A stretch of DNA of 64,000 nt from Nocardia inohanensis NBRC 100128 (GCF_001612945.1 NZ_BDBK01000019.1:1-64000), one strand, 5' to 3'; numbered from the stretch's first letter, positions 1 through 8,406 are shown. Notes: generated by a model from the sequence alone, not told the origin. Numbers and translations: made by a program.

Positions 1-1
1 G

Positions 2-589
2 GACGGAAACGACCTGGGCGACAAGGACGCCGACGGCCTGCTGGTCCTGGACCAGCCCTGGCCCGCCATGGCGCGCGGCATCTGGGGCGATATGCAACGT
101 TTCCAGGAAACCTACTGGGATAGATTCGCCTCCGCCGGCTGGTATTTCGCCGGAGACGGCGCCCGCCTCGATACCGACGGCGATCTCTGGGTGATGGGCC
201 GCGTCGACGACGTCATGAACGTCTCCGGCCACCGCATCTCCACCGCCGAGGTGGAATCCGCGCTCGTCGGCCACTCCGGCGTGGCCGAGGCCGCCGTGGT
301 GGGCGCGTCCGACGCCACCACCGGCCAGGGCATCGTCGCCTTCGTGATCCTCACCGCCGAGGCCACCGACACCGGCGCGGCCCTCATCGCCGAACTGAAA
401 GCCGAAGTCTCCCGCGAGATCTCCCCCATCGCCCGCCCCCGCGATATCCACATCGTCCCCGAACTCCCGAAGACCCGCTCCGGCAAGATCATGCGCCGCC
501 TGCTCCGCGACGTGGCCGAAGGCCGCGAACTGGGCGACACCTCAACCCTGGTGGACCCCACCGTCTTCGAATCCATCGCCCGCCGCTGA
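2..589 (+). CDS. acs: Acetyl-CoA synthetase, C-terminal part (5' end outside window)
   Basis: This is the last ~195 residues of an AMP-forming acetyl-CoA synthetase, which activates acetate to acetyl-CoA through acetyl-AMP. The frame is open from base 2, before any start codon, so the gene begins left of the window. Visible family marks are the W-x-x-D-GD-x-ARxDxDG hinge region, a VMGRVDDVMNVSGHR segment, the STAEVE stretch and the terminal PKTRSGKIMRR motif. The lysine in SGK is the conserved adenylation residue that is also the usual acetylation target. The last 48 bases overlap the convergent small gene at 542-901. Family membership is clear; the identity as acetate rather than propionate enzyme rests on the C-terminal motifs only. 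Confidence 0.93.
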   Translation, partial: DGNDLGDKDADGLLVLDQPWPAMARGIWGDMQRFQETYWDRFASAGWYFAGDGARLDTDGDLWVMGRVDDVMNVSGHRISTAEVESALVGHSGVAEAAVVGASDATTGQGIVAFVILTAEATDTGAALIAELKAEVSREISPIARPRDIHIVPELPKTRSGKIMRRLLRDVAEGRELGDTSTLVDPTVFESIARR

Positions 590-901
590 CGCCCACCGGG
601 CATACGTGTTCTCGGGCCTCACCGTGATCACATCGAGTTGCTTCACCAGCGCCGCCGGAATCTCCCCGGCGGCGAAGTGCTGCGGGCCAGGAACAATGAC
701 CGCTTCGGCATCCAGCCGAATCGCCTGCGCCCGCAGCCGCGCCAGCGGCGGCCGCCCGAACTTGGGGTCGTAGACGACCATGCCGGAGAAGTCGTAGCCG
801 TACCGCTCGGCCACCCGCCTGATCCGCTGTTCATCCCAAAGCTGGGCGATACCGGATACATCAGTCCGCAGATATCCCGAAGCCGTTGTCTTATAACGCA
901 T
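542..901 (-). CDS. Small conserved actinobacterial protein of unknown function
   Basis: A 119-residue protein of unknown role. It opens with a GYLRTDVSG..Q.WDE segment that recalls the first strand of serine recombinases (GYxRvS), then RRVAERYGYDF and VVYDPKFGRPPLARL. It has no catalytic domain, signal peptide or membrane segment. The ATG at 901 has GGGTGG upstream and is preferred over a GTG at 907. Its 3' end overlaps acs by 48 bases in the convergent direction, so its last residues are poorly constrained. I recognise the type as a common small protein of Nocardia and Streptomyces but cannot assign a function. Confidence 0.55.
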   Translation of the reverse strand: MRYKTTASGYLRTDVSGIAQLWDEQRIRRVAERYGYDFSGMVVYDPKFGRPPLARLRAQAIRLDAEAVIVPGPQHFAAGEIPAALVKQLDVITVRPENTYARWASAAGDGFEDGGVHQG

Positions 902-939
902 TACCACCCTGTCTCGCGGCCTACCAACCCAGCCACTCC

Positions 940-1125
940 ATGAAGCTCGAGCATTCCGCCGGGGAAGCTGAACAGCCGCGAACCGACACGGGCCGCGGCA
1001 CTTTCACTCTGACCGGGCAGCCGGTCACCGATGAGGCGACGCTGAGCCAACTGGATATCGCCGAAGATGAGACTGCGATCGTGGTTCCGAAGCGAGAGAG
1101 GACGTTCTACGGTGCGACCGGATGA
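940..1125 (+). pseudogene. Remnant or tiny ORF, unit 1 of a decayed duplication
   Basis: A 61-codon frame from ATG 940 encodes GRGTFTLTGQPVTDE followed by LDIAEDET and VPKRERTFYG. The same pattern recurs at 1331-1453 (GRGTFTLSGAPVTD, MDIYPDET, VPKLGRTFYG), directly upstream of the intact DUF6879 gene. The two copies mark the left ends of two tandem units. The frame ends in a TGA that overlaps the GTG-initiated fragment at 1112. I do not recognise the peptide family. It could be a short expressed leader protein or a relic. Confidence 0.45.
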
Positions 1126-1294
1126 CTTCTGGTTGTTCGATGACGAGCTGGTGATCTTCTCCGCGTTCGGGCAACACGGGGGTTGGTCGGGCGCGATGAC
1201 CACCGATCCCCACCTTGCCGCTTACTGTCGTGAGCTGAAAACGCGGTTCTGGTCGGTGGCCGGCCCGTACCCGGAGTACGTCAACCGGAGCTGA
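1112..1294 (+). pseudogene. Truncated DUF6879 gene (C-terminal third only)
   Basis: This 60-codon frame matches only the C-terminal part of the intact DUF6879 protein at 1455-1976. DDFWLFDDELVIFSAF corresponds to DDWWIFDDTVVAFTVF, and TTDPHLAAYCRELKTRFW to TSDPRIIEYIRAVKERVW. The first ~110 residues are missing. The junction joins the TTCTACGG of the upstream small ORF directly to the DDFW coding segment, so an internal deletion is the simplest cause. A GTG at 1112 could still start translation, but the product would lack most of the domain. Confidence 0.7.
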
Positions 1295-1316
1295 CGATCA
1301 CCCAACCGCGAGAGAT
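1287..1316 (+). pseudogene. 30-nt relic of an XRE-gene 3' region
   Basis: Positions 1287-1316 match positions 2677-2706 of the intact XRE regulator gene at 28 of 30 bases; the differences are A1297/G2687 and G1308/A2698. In the intact gene this stretch codes for AELTVTQPREI. Here it lies just after the truncated DUF6879 relic, where a duplicated XRE gene would be expected. It is followed at 1331 by the next copy of the small-ORF sequence. It marks the scar of a deleted regulator copy. Confidence 0.6.
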
Positions 1317-1330
1317 CAAGATCTATCACC

Positions 1331-1474
1331 GGACGTGGAACCTTCACCTTGTCCGGAGCTCCGGTCACAGACCCCGAGGCCCTCGGGCAGATGGACATCT
1401 ACCCTGACGAGACCTGTGTGGAAGTGCCGAAGCTAGGAAGGACGTTCTACGGCAATGCAACTAGTGCAGGGTGA
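1331..1474 (+). pseudogene. Small-ORF remnant overlapping the DUF6879 start (unit 2)
   Basis: The frame open from 1295 to the TGA at 1472-1474 encodes GRGTFTLSGAPVTDPEALG, then MDIYPDET and VPKLGRTFYGNAT. It is the second copy of the peptide at 940-1125. No ATG or well-placed GTG precedes the conserved part; the first ATG (1391) would remove half of it. It therefore looks like a relic whose 3' end overlaps the start of the DUF6879 gene by 20 bases. Translation from a rare start cannot be excluded. Confidence 0.45.
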
Positions 1475-1976
1475 GGCGTTCAACGACCTGTTCCGCGCAG
1501 CGCGGCGCGAAGCGTTCCACCTCGAGGTCAGGGACGACTACTACCCTCCGGACTATCCACCGCTCGTACGATTCCTCGCTGGAAAGCCGGAGGACTATGC
1601 ATGGTTCCAGCCGTGGCTGAACCATGTACGGGAATCGGTCGCCCGCGGGGTGGCGGTGAATCGGGCACGAGTCGTTTCCACCCCTCACAACGACTACACC
1701 CGATACGCGAAACATGTTGCCCGCCTCAATGCGGAGGCCGGCGAAGATGTGCGGTACCTGTCGCGCCACCTGATCGACGCTGGCGACTTGACCACCGATG
1801 ACTGGTGGATCTTCGATGACACGGTTGTCGCTTTCACGGTCTTCGAGCCCGGAGAATATGGACGTTGGGTCGGTGGCGCGGTGACCAGCGACCCTCGGAT
1901 CATCGAGTACATCCGCGCGGTAAAAGAACGAGTTTGGGCTCGGGCCGTCCCGCTGTCGGAATATTGCGAACCGTGA
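1455..1976 (+). CDS. DUF6879 family protein
   Basis: A 173-residue protein of the DUF6879 type, which in actinomycetes is typically encoded next to an XRE/DUF5753 regulator. Family features visible are GEAFNDLFRAARREAFHLEVRD near the N-terminus, FLAGKPEDYAWFQPWL, RARVVSTPHNDYTRY, GEDVRYLSR and the DDWWIFDD segment near residue 118. It has no signal or membrane segment. The TGA overlaps the GTG start of the XRE gene (GTGA, 1973-1976), implying translational coupling. Its molecular role is not established. By analogy with XRE/DUF397 pairs it may be a small partner whose activity the regulator controls; this is inference. Confidence 0.75.
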   Translation: MQLVQGEAFNDLFRAARREAFHLEVRDDYYPPDYPPLVRFLAGKPEDYAWFQPWLNHVRESVARGVAVNRARVVSTPHNDYTRYAKHVARLNAEAGEDVRYLSRHLIDAGDLTTDDWWIFDDTVVAFTVFEPGEYGRWVGGAVTSDPRIIEYIRAVKERVWARAVPLSEYCEP

Positions 1977-2803
1977 CGAGTTCGCTCGAGCAGGCCAAAG
2001 AGGCTCTCGGCGTCAGACTTCGAGAGCTTCGCCTCGATGCGGGCCTGACCGGCACCGAGCTGGCCCGCCGCGCGGGATGGCATCAAACCAAGGTTTCGAA
2101 GATCGAGTACGGCAAGACCAGACCCACCGACGACGACGTCCGGACCTGGTGTGCCCTGACCGGTTCCGAAACTCAGCTGCCCGACCTGATCGCCACCCTG
2201 CGCAACATCGAAGCCGCCTGGCTCGAATGGCGGCGCGTGCTCGGCACCGGAACCAAACGGCGGCAACAAGCGTCGATCAAGCTGGAGGCCGGCACCGAAG
2301 TCATGCGGGTATACCACCCGTTCCTGATTCCGGGTCTGCTCCAGACGGCGGAATACGCCGAAGGTGTGCTTCGGCGCGTCATCGAATTCCAGCAGATACC
2401 CAATGACATCGACGAAGGCGTGTCCAAACGCATGGAACGCCAACAGATTCTGTATCGACGGAATCATCGGTTCCACTTCGTCATCGCGGAGCAGGCTTTA
2501 CGGACCACGGTAGGCGACGACCGCGCCATGGTCGGGCAACTCGACCGGCTGCTGGCCGTCCTAGGCATGCCGAGAGTTGTGCTCGGCATAGTTCCGGCCG
2601 AGTCGCCGTACCGGGTATCGATGACGAACTTCACCATGTTCGACAAAGCCAGAGTCATGATCGAAACCGTGACGGCGGAGCTGACGGTCACCCAACCACG
2701 AGAGATTGCCCAGTACGGTCGCGCGTTCGACATTCTGGCCGGGCAATCCGTGACCGGCGAGGGTGCTCGCGCATTGATCCGGCAGGCGCTCGCGTACCGG
2801 TAG
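1973..2803 (+). CDS. XRE-family regulator with DUF5753 (Scr1-type) domain
   Basis: A 276-residue DNA-binding regulator. Residues ~8-65 form the helix-turn-helix (LGVRLRELRLDAGLTGTELA, then HQTKVSKIEYGKTRPTDDDV). The remainder is the DUF5753/Scr1 domain, recognisable from FLIPGLLQTAEYAEGVL, the R.ERQ.IL block and the terminal FDILAGQSVTGEGAR. GTG 1973 is chosen because it overlaps the upstream stop in the pattern GTGA and sits just before the helix-turn-helix. Such proteins accompany DUF397 or DUF6879 partners in many actinomycetes and often influence development or secondary metabolism. The target here is unknown, though autoregulation is plausible. A strong hairpin follows the stop. Confidence 0.85.
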   Translation: MTSSLEQAKEALGVRLRELRLDAGLTGTELARRAGWHQTKVSKIEYGKTRPTDDDVRTWCALTGSETQLPDLIATLRNIEAAWLEWRRVLGTGTKRRQQASIKLEAGTEVMRVYHPFLIPGLLQTAEYAEGVLRRVIEFQQIPNDIDEGVSKRMERQQILYRRNHRFHFVIAEQALRTTVGDDRAMVGQLDRLLAVLGMPRVVLGIVPAESPYRVSMTNFTMFDKARVMIETVTAELTVTQPREIAQYGRAFDILAGQSVTGEGARALIRQALAYR

Positions 2804-2828
2804 CGGATGCGCGGGCTTTGCACGGCAC

Positions 2829-2857
2829 AGCGCCCGGCCGAAATACGGCCGGGCGCT
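2829..2857. terminator. Bidirectional terminator hairpin
   Basis: A perfect 12-bp inverted repeat (AGCGCCCGGCCG / CGGCCGGGCGCT) with an AAATA loop lies in the 65-bp gap between the XRE gene and the convergent serine hydrolase gene. It has no strong T-tract, as is common in high-GC actinobacteria. Position and symmetry suggest that it serves both genes. Confidence 0.75.
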
Positions 2858-2868
2858 GCGTCTTCCGG

Positions 2869-4131
2869 TCAAGCCACTTCTCGCACCGGGACAAGGTTGG
2901 CGGTACGGCGTACGGCGTGCGCGCCCCGGACCGCCAGCGGCAGCACCCATGCCGACGCGAGTTGCTCGTTGACCAGCGCGCCCATGCTGAGCCGGTTGTG
3001 TACGAAACCGATCGAGATGCCGGAGGCGGGGTCGGCCCAGCCGAGCGAACCGCCCAGGCCGATATGGCCGAAGCCGCCGCGCGCGCCGGGAATCGGCAGC
3101 GAGTGGTAGCCGAGATGCCACATCATCGGCGCGTAGCCGAGGGCGTGATCGAGCTGGTAGGTCTCGATGCGGCGCATCGCTTTGACGGTGCGGGGCGAGA
3201 GGTAGCGGTGGCCGTTGTGCATGCCGCCGTTCGCGATCGCGCCGTAGAGGGTGGCCAGGCCGGACGCGGTGCAGACACCGTTCCCGGCAGGCATCTCGGT
3301 ATCGAGCACCGGCGGTTCGTCACCGTCCACCAGACCCTCCAGGCCGGGCAGGAACAGGCAGCGGGCCAGCGTGCCGAATACCGCCGGGAAACCGTAGGCG
3401 CGGCCCAGGAACATCGAGGTGTAGGTGCTGCCCACCGGGGCGAGCCGGTTGCCGAACAGGTTGGCGGCGACCGTGGAGGAGCCGGCCGGCGGACGGCCCA
3501 GATGGATGCCGTCGGTGCCGAGCGGTTCGGCCACCTCGGTGCGGAACAGTTCGGCCATGCCGCGGCCGGTGATCGCGCGCGCCAGACCGGCCAGCAGCCA
3601 GCCGAAAGTCAAGGCGTGATAGGCCGGAACGCCCAGCAGGCGATCGGGTTTCGCGGCGGCGAGGTTGGCTTCCATCAGCCGGTGATCGAGCACATCGTCC
3701 AGGCCGCGGGCGATCGACGGCAACCCGGAGAGCCCGGCGCGATGGGTCAGCACCTGCCTGACCGTGATGCGTTCCTTGCCGCCCGCCGCGAACTCCGGCC
3801 AGTAGGCGGCGACGGGGGCGTCGTAGTCGAGCAGACCTCGGTCCGCGAGCCGGTGGATGACCGTGGCCGCGACGCCCTTGGTGGCGGAGAAGACGACGGA
3901 ACCGGTATCGGCGGTCCAGGCGGTATCGGCCGACCGCTCCCCCACCCAGATCTCGGCGAGCGTCTCACCGTGCCGATGCACCGTGACCGCGCCCCCCGAT
4001 CCGGGCCGGCCGCCCATCCGTCGCGCGAAAGTACGTACCAGCGGCCCGAATTCGGCGGCGGCGTACCCGCCGACACCGGCGGGTAGCCCGGCTGACCCGG
4101 GGGAGGAAGCGTCATTGCTCACGGGTTCCAC
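2869..4131 (-). CDS. Serine hydrolase of the beta-lactamase/esterase (class C) family
   Basis: A ~420-residue penicillin-binding-protein-like serine hydrolase. The nucleophile motif SATK (S82, K85) and the second-site tyrosine in YHALTFGWL (Y171) are visible, together with RQVLTHRAGLSGL between them and a GFGHIGLGGSLGWADP segment near the C-terminus, where the third catalytic box lies. No signal peptide is seen, so it is probably cytosolic, like EstB-type esterases. It more likely hydrolyses esters than beta-lactams. Two GTG codons (4131 and 4122) could start it; the longer is given. It is convergent with the XRE gene and shares its terminator region. Confidence 0.85.
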   Translation of the reverse strand: MEPVSNDASSPGSAGLPAGVGGYAAAEFGPLVRTFARRMGGRPGSGGAVTVHRHGETLAEIWVGERSADTAWTADTGSVVFSATKGVAATVIHRLADRGLLDYDAPVAAYWPEFAAGGKERITVRQVLTHRAGLSGLPSIARGLDDVLDHRLMEANLAAAKPDRLLGVPAYHALTFGWLLAGLARAITGRGMAELFRTEVAEPLGTDGIHLGRPPAGSSTVAANLFGNRLAPVGSTYTSMFLGRAYGFPAVFGTLARCLFLPGLEGLVDGDEPPVLDTEMPAGNGVCTASGLATLYGAIANGGMHNGHRYLSPRTVKAMRRIETYQLDHALGYAPMMWHLGYHSLPIPGARGGFGHIGLGGSLGWADPASGISIGFVHNRLSMGALVNEQLASAWVLPLAVRGAHAVRRTANLVPVREVA

Positions 4132-4269
4132 GGTACGAGTCCGTTCGCCCCGGGGGCAATGATTCGCGCGTCGGCGTTATTCCCGTTGTCCGAGAGGTTA
4201 TTCCGGATGTCCGATCGGTGACGGGAGCGTTATGCCGACGGCGGTGTGAAACACGGGCATGATGGGTAC

Positions 4270-4887
4270 GTGGGCATATACGAAGACCGGGTGCTGCCGC
4301 ACCTCGTCGACCTGGCATGCGGATCCCGATTCCTCGATCCGACGCGCGAGCGGACCTGCGCCGGACTGCACGGGCGCGTGGTGGAGATCGGTTTCGGCTC
4401 CGGGCGCAATGTGCCGTTCTATCCGGCGCAGGTGCGGTCGGTGAGCGCGGTCGAGCCCGCCGACCTGGGCTGGAAGATGGCGGCCGAGCGGGTCGCGGCG
4501 GCTACGGTTCCGGTGGAACGGGCCGGGCTGGACGGCCGGTCGCTGCCGTTCGAGGACGATTCGTTCGATTCGGCGCTGTCCACCTGGACGCTGTGCACCA
4601 TTCCCGATGTCGAGGCGGCGCTCGCGGAAATCCGGCGAGTATTGGTTCCCGGCGGCACTTTTCATTTCGTCGAGCACGGGCGCGCACCCGATGCCGAGGT
4701 CCGGACCTGGCAGCGCCGCTTGAATCCGATTCAGAAGGCGCTGGCCGGCGGCTGTCATTTGAATCGCGATATTCGCGGGCTGGTCGAGGCCGCGGGATTC
4801 GAAATCCGCGACCTCGACGCCTTCTACGAGAAGCACACGCCGAAACCCTACGGCGCGCTGTCCCTGGGCGTGGCGGTCACGCCCTGA
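4270..4887 (+). CDS. Class I SAM-dependent methyltransferase
   Basis: A ~205-residue methyltransferase of the UbiE/Methyltransf_11 type. Motif I is VVEIGFGSGRN (about residues 37-47), the acidic strand-2 end is in SAVEPAD, and the post-motif region reads LPFEDDSFDSALSTWTLCTI, followed by RVLVPGGTFHFVEHG. GTG 4270 (VGIYEDRVLPHLVDLAC) is preferred because homologous proteins usually begin with MGxYxxxxLP; GTG 4246 would add eight residues. The substrate cannot be read from the sequence. The neighbouring convergent VOC-family gene ends 7 bp downstream. Confidence 0.82.
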   Translation: MGIYEDRVLPHLVDLACGSRFLDPTRERTCAGLHGRVVEIGFGSGRNVPFYPAQVRSVSAVEPADLGWKMAAERVAAATVPVERAGLDGRSLPFEDDSFDSALSTWTLCTIPDVEAALAEIRRVLVPGGTFHFVEHGRAPDAEVRTWQRRLNPIQKALAGGCHLNRDIRGLVEAAGFEIRDLDAFYEKHTPKPYGALSLGVAVTP

Positions 4888-4893
4888 CCGTGG

Positions 4894-5292
4894 CTACTCG
4901 GGCCACCCGCCATACGGGACGGTGATCATCTCCAGGTAATGACCGGCGGGATCGCGGAAGTAGATGCCGCGCCCGCCGTCATTGTGGTTGATCTGCCCTT
5001 CCGCCTGGCCACGCGGGTCCGCCCAATAGGTGAGCCCGCGCTCCTGGATCTTCGCGTAGCCCGAATCGAATTCGGCCTCCGAGACCAGGAAGGCGTAGTG
5101 CTGCGGCTGAATGCCACCGGGAAGATCGGGGGGAACATTCGCGAAGTCGAAGGTCACGTCATTCGCCACCTTGACCGGAATGAACGGACCCCATTGCTCC
5201 CCCACCTCCAATCCGAGGATGTCGCCCCAGAATCGGGCGGATTCCCGGTTGTCGTTACAGCCGACAATGGTGTGGTTGAACTGAATAGTTAT
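4894..5292 (-). CDS. VOC (glyoxalase/bleomycin-resistance) family protein, probable ATA start
   Basis: A single-module VOC-fold protein, about 132 residues. The first half reads TIQFNHTIVGCNDNRESARF, then WGDILGLEVGEQWGPF; the second half has QPQHYAFLVSE, then GRGIYFRDPAGHYLEMIT with the usual metal-ligand glutamate. The fold needs the first beta strand, and this is encoded upstream of any ATG, GTG or TTG. The codon where relatives have the initiator Met (M-TIQFNHT) is ATA at 5292-5290. It is preceded by AGGAG with a 7-nt spacer. Internal GTG 5211 or a nearby TTG would remove an essential strand. Possible roles are an isomerase, dioxygenase or resistance protein; the substrate is unknown. Confidence 0.72.
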   Translation of the reverse strand: MTIQFNHTIVGCNDNRESARFWGDILGLEVGEQWGPFIPVKVANDVTFDFANVPPDLPGGIQPQHYAFLVSEAEFDSGYAKIQERGLTYWADPRGQAEGQINHNDGGRGIYFRDPAGHYLEMITVPYGGWPE

Positions 5293-5441
5293 CGGATTTC
5301 TCCTGTGTCCGTGGCGATCCCGACCCTGGACCGGTACAAGTCGGCCGACAGGAGCACCGCCACCGGATCGAAGTTAGCGAATGCCCGCCCGCTCCGCCAA
5401 CCATCCTGTGGCGGGCGTCACAGCGCGCGTAGGCTGGGCTG

Positions 5442-6833
5442 GTGCGTACTTTGCGGTCGCTATTGCCCGTCGTGTTCGTCATCGTCGCCCTGGTGGCCGC
5501 GGGCTGCTCGCGCTCCGGCCAGGAGGCGGCGCCCGCGCCGCTGACCGGCGATTGGCACGGCACCATCGAGATACCCGAGCATCCGCTGCCGGTGGGGGTC
5601 AGCTTCGCCAATGACGGCAAGGGCACCATCGACATTCCGCTGCAAGGGATCTCGGCCAAGACCCTGACCGGGGTGCGGACCGACGAAGACGCGGTGGCCT
5701 GGGGGTTCTCCGCGGGCGGCGGGGAGGCGTCGTATCGGGGAACCTACGACAAATCCTCCGACAGCATCAAAGGCGATTTCACGCAGGCCGGTCAGCAGTT
5801 CACGCTGAACCTCACCCGCGGAAAGGTGGAGGGACCGGTCCGCCCGCAGGAGCCGAAACCGCCGTGGCCGTACAAGTCCGAGGACGTCAGCTACCCGAGC
5901 GGGGATATCACCATCGCGGGCACGCTCACCGAACCGAACACCGGCGGACCCTTCCCGGCCGTGGTGCTGATCACCGGCAGCGGCGCGCAGGACCGCAATG
6001 AGAGCCTGCTGGGGCACAAACCCTTCCTGCTGCTCGCCGATACGCTGACCCGCGCCGGGTACGCCGTACTGCGGACCGACGACCGGGGCGTCGGCGGCAC
6101 CGGCGGAAACCTCGACCACTCCGGCTACCAGGCGCTCGCCGACGATGTGGGTGAGAGCGTGAAATTCCTGCGCGGCCGATCCGAAATCGATACCGCGCGA
6201 ATCGGATTGCTCGGCCACAGCGAAGGCGGCTACCTCGCGCCGCTGTACGCGTCCCGGCCGGACAGCGGGGTGGCGTTCGCGATCCTGATGGCCGGGCCGT
6301 CGGTGCCGGGCTCGGAGGTGGTGCTGGAGCAGAATCGGCTGATCCTGCGGGCGCAGGGCGCGAGCTCGGAGAAGATCAGCGAGCAGGTCGGGTTCCTGTC
6401 CGGGCTGACCAATATCTTCCGCACCGGCGATCTCGACGCGGCGAAGCGGTTCGCGCACGAGCACAATGACGCGCTGCCCGCCGAGGAACGCGTCTCCGAC
6501 GAGGAGATCGACGCCATGGTCACCCAGTACTCGTCGGCGCTGTTCACCTACGATCCGGCTCCGGCCCTGTCCGCCTTGCGAATTCCGGTGCTCGCGTTTT
6601 ACGGGAGCAAGGATCTCCAGGTGCCCGCCGCGCAGAACGAAGGCCCGGCGCGGACGCTGCTGGCGGCGGATCCGGATGCGACGGTGCAGGTCTTCGACGG
6701 GTTGAATCATTTGATGCAGCCCGCCGGCAAGGGGACGCCCGACGAGTACGCCGGGATCGAGACCACCATCGATCCGCAGGTGCTGAGTTATGTGACGGAG
6801 TGGATCGGGCAGCGGTTCCCGGCGGCACGCTGA
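5442..6833 (+). CDS. Secreted alpha/beta-hydrolase lipoprotein
   Basis: A 463-residue exported hydrolase. The N-terminus is a lipoprotein signal with lipobox VAAGC (Cys22). Residues ~35-130 form an all-beta N-terminal region (LTGDWHGTIEIP onward), as found in serine aminopeptidase S33-like proteins. The alpha/beta-hydrolase domain follows: the VVLITGSGAQDRNES oxyanion region, nucleophile elbow GHSEGG (Ser260), FYGSKDLQVP carrying the acid, and the histidine in GLNHLMQP. It starts with GTG 5442, directly before the basic n-region. An esterase or peptidase acting outside the membrane is likely; the substrate is unknown. Confidence 0.85.
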   Translation: MRTLRSLLPVVFVIVALVAAGCSRSGQEAAPAPLTGDWHGTIEIPEHPLPVGVSFANDGKGTIDIPLQGISAKTLTGVRTDEDAVAWGFSAGGGEASYRGTYDKSSDSIKGDFTQAGQQFTLNLTRGKVEGPVRPQEPKPPWPYKSEDVSYPSGDITIAGTLTEPNTGGPFPAVVLITGSGAQDRNESLLGHKPFLLLADTLTRAGYAVLRTDDRGVGGTGGNLDHSGYQALADDVGESVKFLRGRSEIDTARIGLLGHSEGGYLAPLYASRPDSGVAFAILMAGPSVPGSEVVLEQNRLILRAQGASSEKISEQVGFLSGLTNIFRTGDLDAAKRFAHEHNDALPAEERVSDEEIDAMVTQYSSALFTYDPAPALSALRIPVLAFYGSKDLQVPAAQNEGPARTLLAADPDATVQVFDGLNHLMQPAGKGTPDEYAGIETTIDPQVLSYVTEWIGQRFPAAR

Positions 6834-6888
6834 CGCCGCACCGGGCCGCGCTGGTGACGGCGCGACATCCGGTGCCGCCGAGGCGATT

Positions 6889-8319
6889 TCACGCTCGCGC
6901 GGTGCGATAGCCGACCGCCACGGTGGCGGCGGCCAGCAGCACCAGCACACCGACCAGGGCGAGGCCGGTCCCCATGGCGTCGGTGAACGCGGCGGTGTCC
7001 GGGGTGTCGTGGGCGCTGCCGGTCAGGGCGGTGCCGATCACAGCGACGCCCAGGGCCGCGCCGAATTCCCTTGCGGCGGTGTTCAATCCGGCGCCCATCC
7101 CGGATTGTTCGGCGGGCAGGGCGGCGATCACGCCGGTGGTGAGCACCGGTGCGCAGAAACCCATACCGGCGGAGAGCACGACCAGGTAAACGGCGTACAG
7201 CGGATACGGGGTGTTCGCGTCGGCGGTCGCCACCGCCAGCAGGCCGAGGCCGATCAGGGCCAGGCCACCGGCAGCCGGAAGCGCTGCGCCATAACGCATC
7301 TGGACGCGAATCGCGTAACGCGGCACGAACATCATGCCCAGGGTGAGCGGGATGAGGGCCAGGCCGGTGAGCGCCGGGGAGAATCCCTTGGCGTACTGGA
7401 GATATTGGGCGTTCACGAAGAACAGCGCGAAGAGGCCGAAGAAGCTCGTCGCGGTGCCCAGCAGGGCGATACGCAATGGGCGGGAACGGAACACGCGCGG
7501 ATCCACGAGCGGATACTTCGCGCGCAACAGGTAGGCGGTGAGCACCGCCAGCAGGAGCACGCCGAGCGCGAATCCGGCCAGCACCTCGGGGGCGGCCCAG
7601 CCACGCGCGGGTCCTTCGATGATGCCGTAGAGGATCGCGGTCGCCCCGAGGGTCAGCAGCACCGCGCCGATCGGGTCCGGGGAAGCCGTGCGGCGGGGAG
7701 TACGCGGCGTGCACCGGGCGACGGCGAGCGCCAGCAGCGCGGCCAGTGGCACCACCGACCAGAACAGCGCCCGCCACGGCAGGTACTGCTGCAACAGGCC
7801 GCCACCGATATTGCCCAGCGCGCCACCCGATCCCACGGCCAAGGTCCAAGCGGCCAGCGCCTTGCCGCGCGCCATCGCATCGGGGGCGAGGGACACCAGG
7901 ATCGCCATGGTGGCGGGCATGATGAACGCCGCACCCGCACCGGAGACGGCTCGCCCGGTGATGAGTACCGCCATGTTCGGGGCGAGCGCGCTCATCGTCG
8001 CGCCGAGCATGAATACGGCCAAGCCGGTCAGCAGCGCGCCCTTACGTCCGTAGCGGTCACCGAGGGCGCCGGCCGGGATGAGCAGCCCGGCGAACACGAT
8101 GACGTAGGCGTCGACCGTCCACAGCAGCTGTTCGCCGCTGGGATGCAGGCCGGACCGGGTCAATACCGGGATGGCCAGGTTGATGGCGGCCACCATGCTC
8201 TGCGCCAGCGCCACGCAGGCGCACAGGGTGAGCACGATGATCCGCGGAATACGTTGCGGTGGTGCGGTTTCGGATGGGGCGACGGCGGTTCGAGCCGCGC
8301 CCGGAGACAGGGAAGACAC
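6889..8319 (-). CDS. MFS drug-efflux transporter (DHA2, 14-helix type)
   Basis: A 476-residue proton-coupled efflux permease of the EmrB/QacA-like DHA2 group. It shows the loop 2-3 motif GALGDRYGRKGALL, the motif-C-like segment in AAFIMPATMAIL, and about 14 hydrophobic helices, ending VLLAAATVAVGYRTARA. It is transcribed divergently from the LysR-type regulator at 8424, across a 104-bp gap containing palindromic sequence. The arrangement is typical of a drug or metabolite pump under LysR control. The substrate is not predictable. Confidence 0.88.
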   Translation of the reverse strand: MSSLSPGAARTAVAPSETAPPQRIPRIIVLTLCACVALAQSMVAAINLAIPVLTRSGLHPSGEQLLWTVDAYVIVFAGLLIPAGALGDRYGRKGALLTGLAVFMLGATMSALAPNMAVLITGRAVSGAGAAFIMPATMAILVSLAPDAMARGKALAAWTLAVGSGGALGNIGGGLLQQYLPWRALFWSVVPLAALLALAVARCTPRTPRRTASPDPIGAVLLTLGATAILYGIIEGPARGWAAPEVLAGFALGVLLLAVLTAYLLRAKYPLVDPRVFRSRPLRIALLGTATSFFGLFALFFVNAQYLQYAKGFSPALTGLALIPLTLGMMFVPRYAIRVQMRYGAALPAAGGLALIGLGLLAVATADANTPYPLYAVYLVVLSAGMGFCAPVLTTGVIAALPAEQSGMGAGLNTAAREFGAALGVAVIGTALTGSAHDTPDTAAFTDAMGTGLALVGVLVLLAAATVAVGYRTARA

Positions 8320-8406
8320 AGAGAACTCCTGACGGAAACGTCATGGTGGCTATCGGTGTCGCGACGTGTTCGACGGTAAAGTGCGCACAGGAATTACTCA
8401 AATGCA

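Noticed and set aside
542..901. Serine recombinase identity for the small gene beside acs
   Set aside because: Only the first strand resembles a resolvase; the catalytic and DNA-binding parts are absent.
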